Source: Kiritimatiellia bacterium
GTDB lineage: Bacteria > Verrucomicrobiota > Kiritimatiellia > RFP12 > UBA1067
Length of the DNA: 13,859 nt
Assembly (NCBI GenBank): GCA_017628165.1
Contig: JAGBZQ010000098.1
Coordinates: 1-13,859 of the forward strand
Direction: 5' to 3'
This document shows positions 13,521 to 13,859 of the stretch, piece by piece. How positions within the stretch are numbered: the first letter of the stretch is position 1; every line of letters begins with the position of its first letter. Made by a program: the position numbers and the translations under genes. Below the pieces are notes generated by a model, which did not search any database, was not told the DNA's origin, and saw nothing but the letters and a program-made list of their open reading frames with translations.

Positions 13521-13859
13521 GCGATAGAAAATGGTATTTGCGTACTCAGGATGAAACATTTGGCCCTGAGACTGAGGAGCGCCTTGTGGAATGGGCGCGT
13601 ATGGGGCGGATTCAGCCCGGGCAGGAAGTTTCGGAGGACAACGAAATCTGGCGCCGCGTGGAGGATATTCCTTTTCTTGATATGCGTTTTTCAATCGATA
13701 TTGGAGACGGCAATCCGCGAGGGCCTTTCAATAAGGCCGCAGCCGATGCGCTGATCGCTTCCGGGCGCCTGCCGCGCACGGCGGTGGTTCTTGAAACCCG
13801 CGCTCCTTTCGAAGCCAAGGAGATCCCTTCCGAAGTGAAGGTTGAGGCGGAAGAGAAGA
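13517..13859 (+). CDS. GYF_2-domain protein, 3' end beyond the window (partial)
   Basis: The open frame begins at ATG 13517, overlaps the previous stop by four bases and runs past the window edge; at least 114 residues are seen. It has the same plan as its neighbour. A GYF_2 module (residues 6-55) contains KWYLRTQDETFGPETEERL, VEWARMGRIQPG and IWRRV. A second module (57-97) contains FSIDIGDGNPRGPFNKAAAD, then LIASGRLP and TAVVLETR. Residues from about 98 turn Glu/Lys/Val-rich, perhaps starting a repeat tail like the neighbour's. GAGGAGG (13506-13512) before the ATG is a strong ribosome binding site. It is clearly a tandem paralogue of the upstream gene. Its C-terminus, which could hold a membrane helix or catalytic domain, is not visible. 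Confidence 0.82.
   Translation, partial: MSDRKWYLRTQDETFGPETEERLVEWARMGRIQPGQEVSEDNEIWRRVEDIPFLDMRFSIDIGDGNPRGPFNKAAADALIASGRLPRTAVVLETRAPFEAKEIPSEVKVEAEEK

Overview
This 13.9-kb window is densely coding, and every gene I can support is on the + strand. It looks like chromosomal core and near-core sequence from a Gram-negative, probably anaerobic bacterium. The taxonomic guess is Verrucomicrobiota/Kiritimatiellota-like (PVC group). It rests on an FAD oxidoreductase with a Tat-like leader, a pyrophosphate-type phosphofructokinase, an EF-G of unusual subtype outside a str operon, and paired GYF_2 proteins. It is an inference with moderate to low confidence. I see no IS elements, phage genes, tRNA, rRNA or CRISPR arrays.

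Layout. (A) Positions 1-204 are a non-coding leader with a perfect 28-bp palindrome, a good sigma70-type promoter and a possible 13-codon leader ORF that runs into gene 1. (B) Positions 205-2089 hold a small two-helix membrane protein with a PH-like tail, overlapping an exported-type FAD-dependent oxidoreductase. (C) Positions 2165-5824 hold a tight three-gene operon. Its first gene is an ExbB/TolQ/MotA-family channel protein with a long cytoplasmic coiled coil of exact 11-residue repeats. The second is a small single-pass membrane protein in the ExbD/TolR/MotB position. The third is a large secreted helical protein. I do not recognise this combination as a named system, and it is the best candidate for something undescribed. 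(D) Positions 5883-8400 hold obgE, panB and queH. (E) Positions 8439-13859 hold an EF-G family GTPase, a PPi-type phosphofructokinase, an AI-2E-family transporter, and two adjacent paralogous GYF_2-domain proteins. The last one runs off the window.

Gene expression. Genes within each block are separated by 0-20 bp or overlap by 4 bp (ATGA or GTGA), so co-transcription and translational coupling are likely. Blocks D and E each begin with an extended -10 element (TGnTATAAT) exactly 8 nt before the ATG, with no Shine-Dalgarno sequence. obgE and the EF-G gene are therefore probably leaderless mRNAs, whereas most other genes have clear GGAG-type ribosome binding sites.

How the genes may work together. 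obgE (ribosome assembly), EF-G and queH (queuosine in tRNA) are translation-related. panB feeds coenzyme A synthesis and the phosphofructokinase serves glycolysis. The operon in C is likely an inner-membrane, ion-driven machine that transmits force or signal between a cytoplasmic coiled-coil tail and a periplasmic partner. No other gene in the window clearly reports its target.
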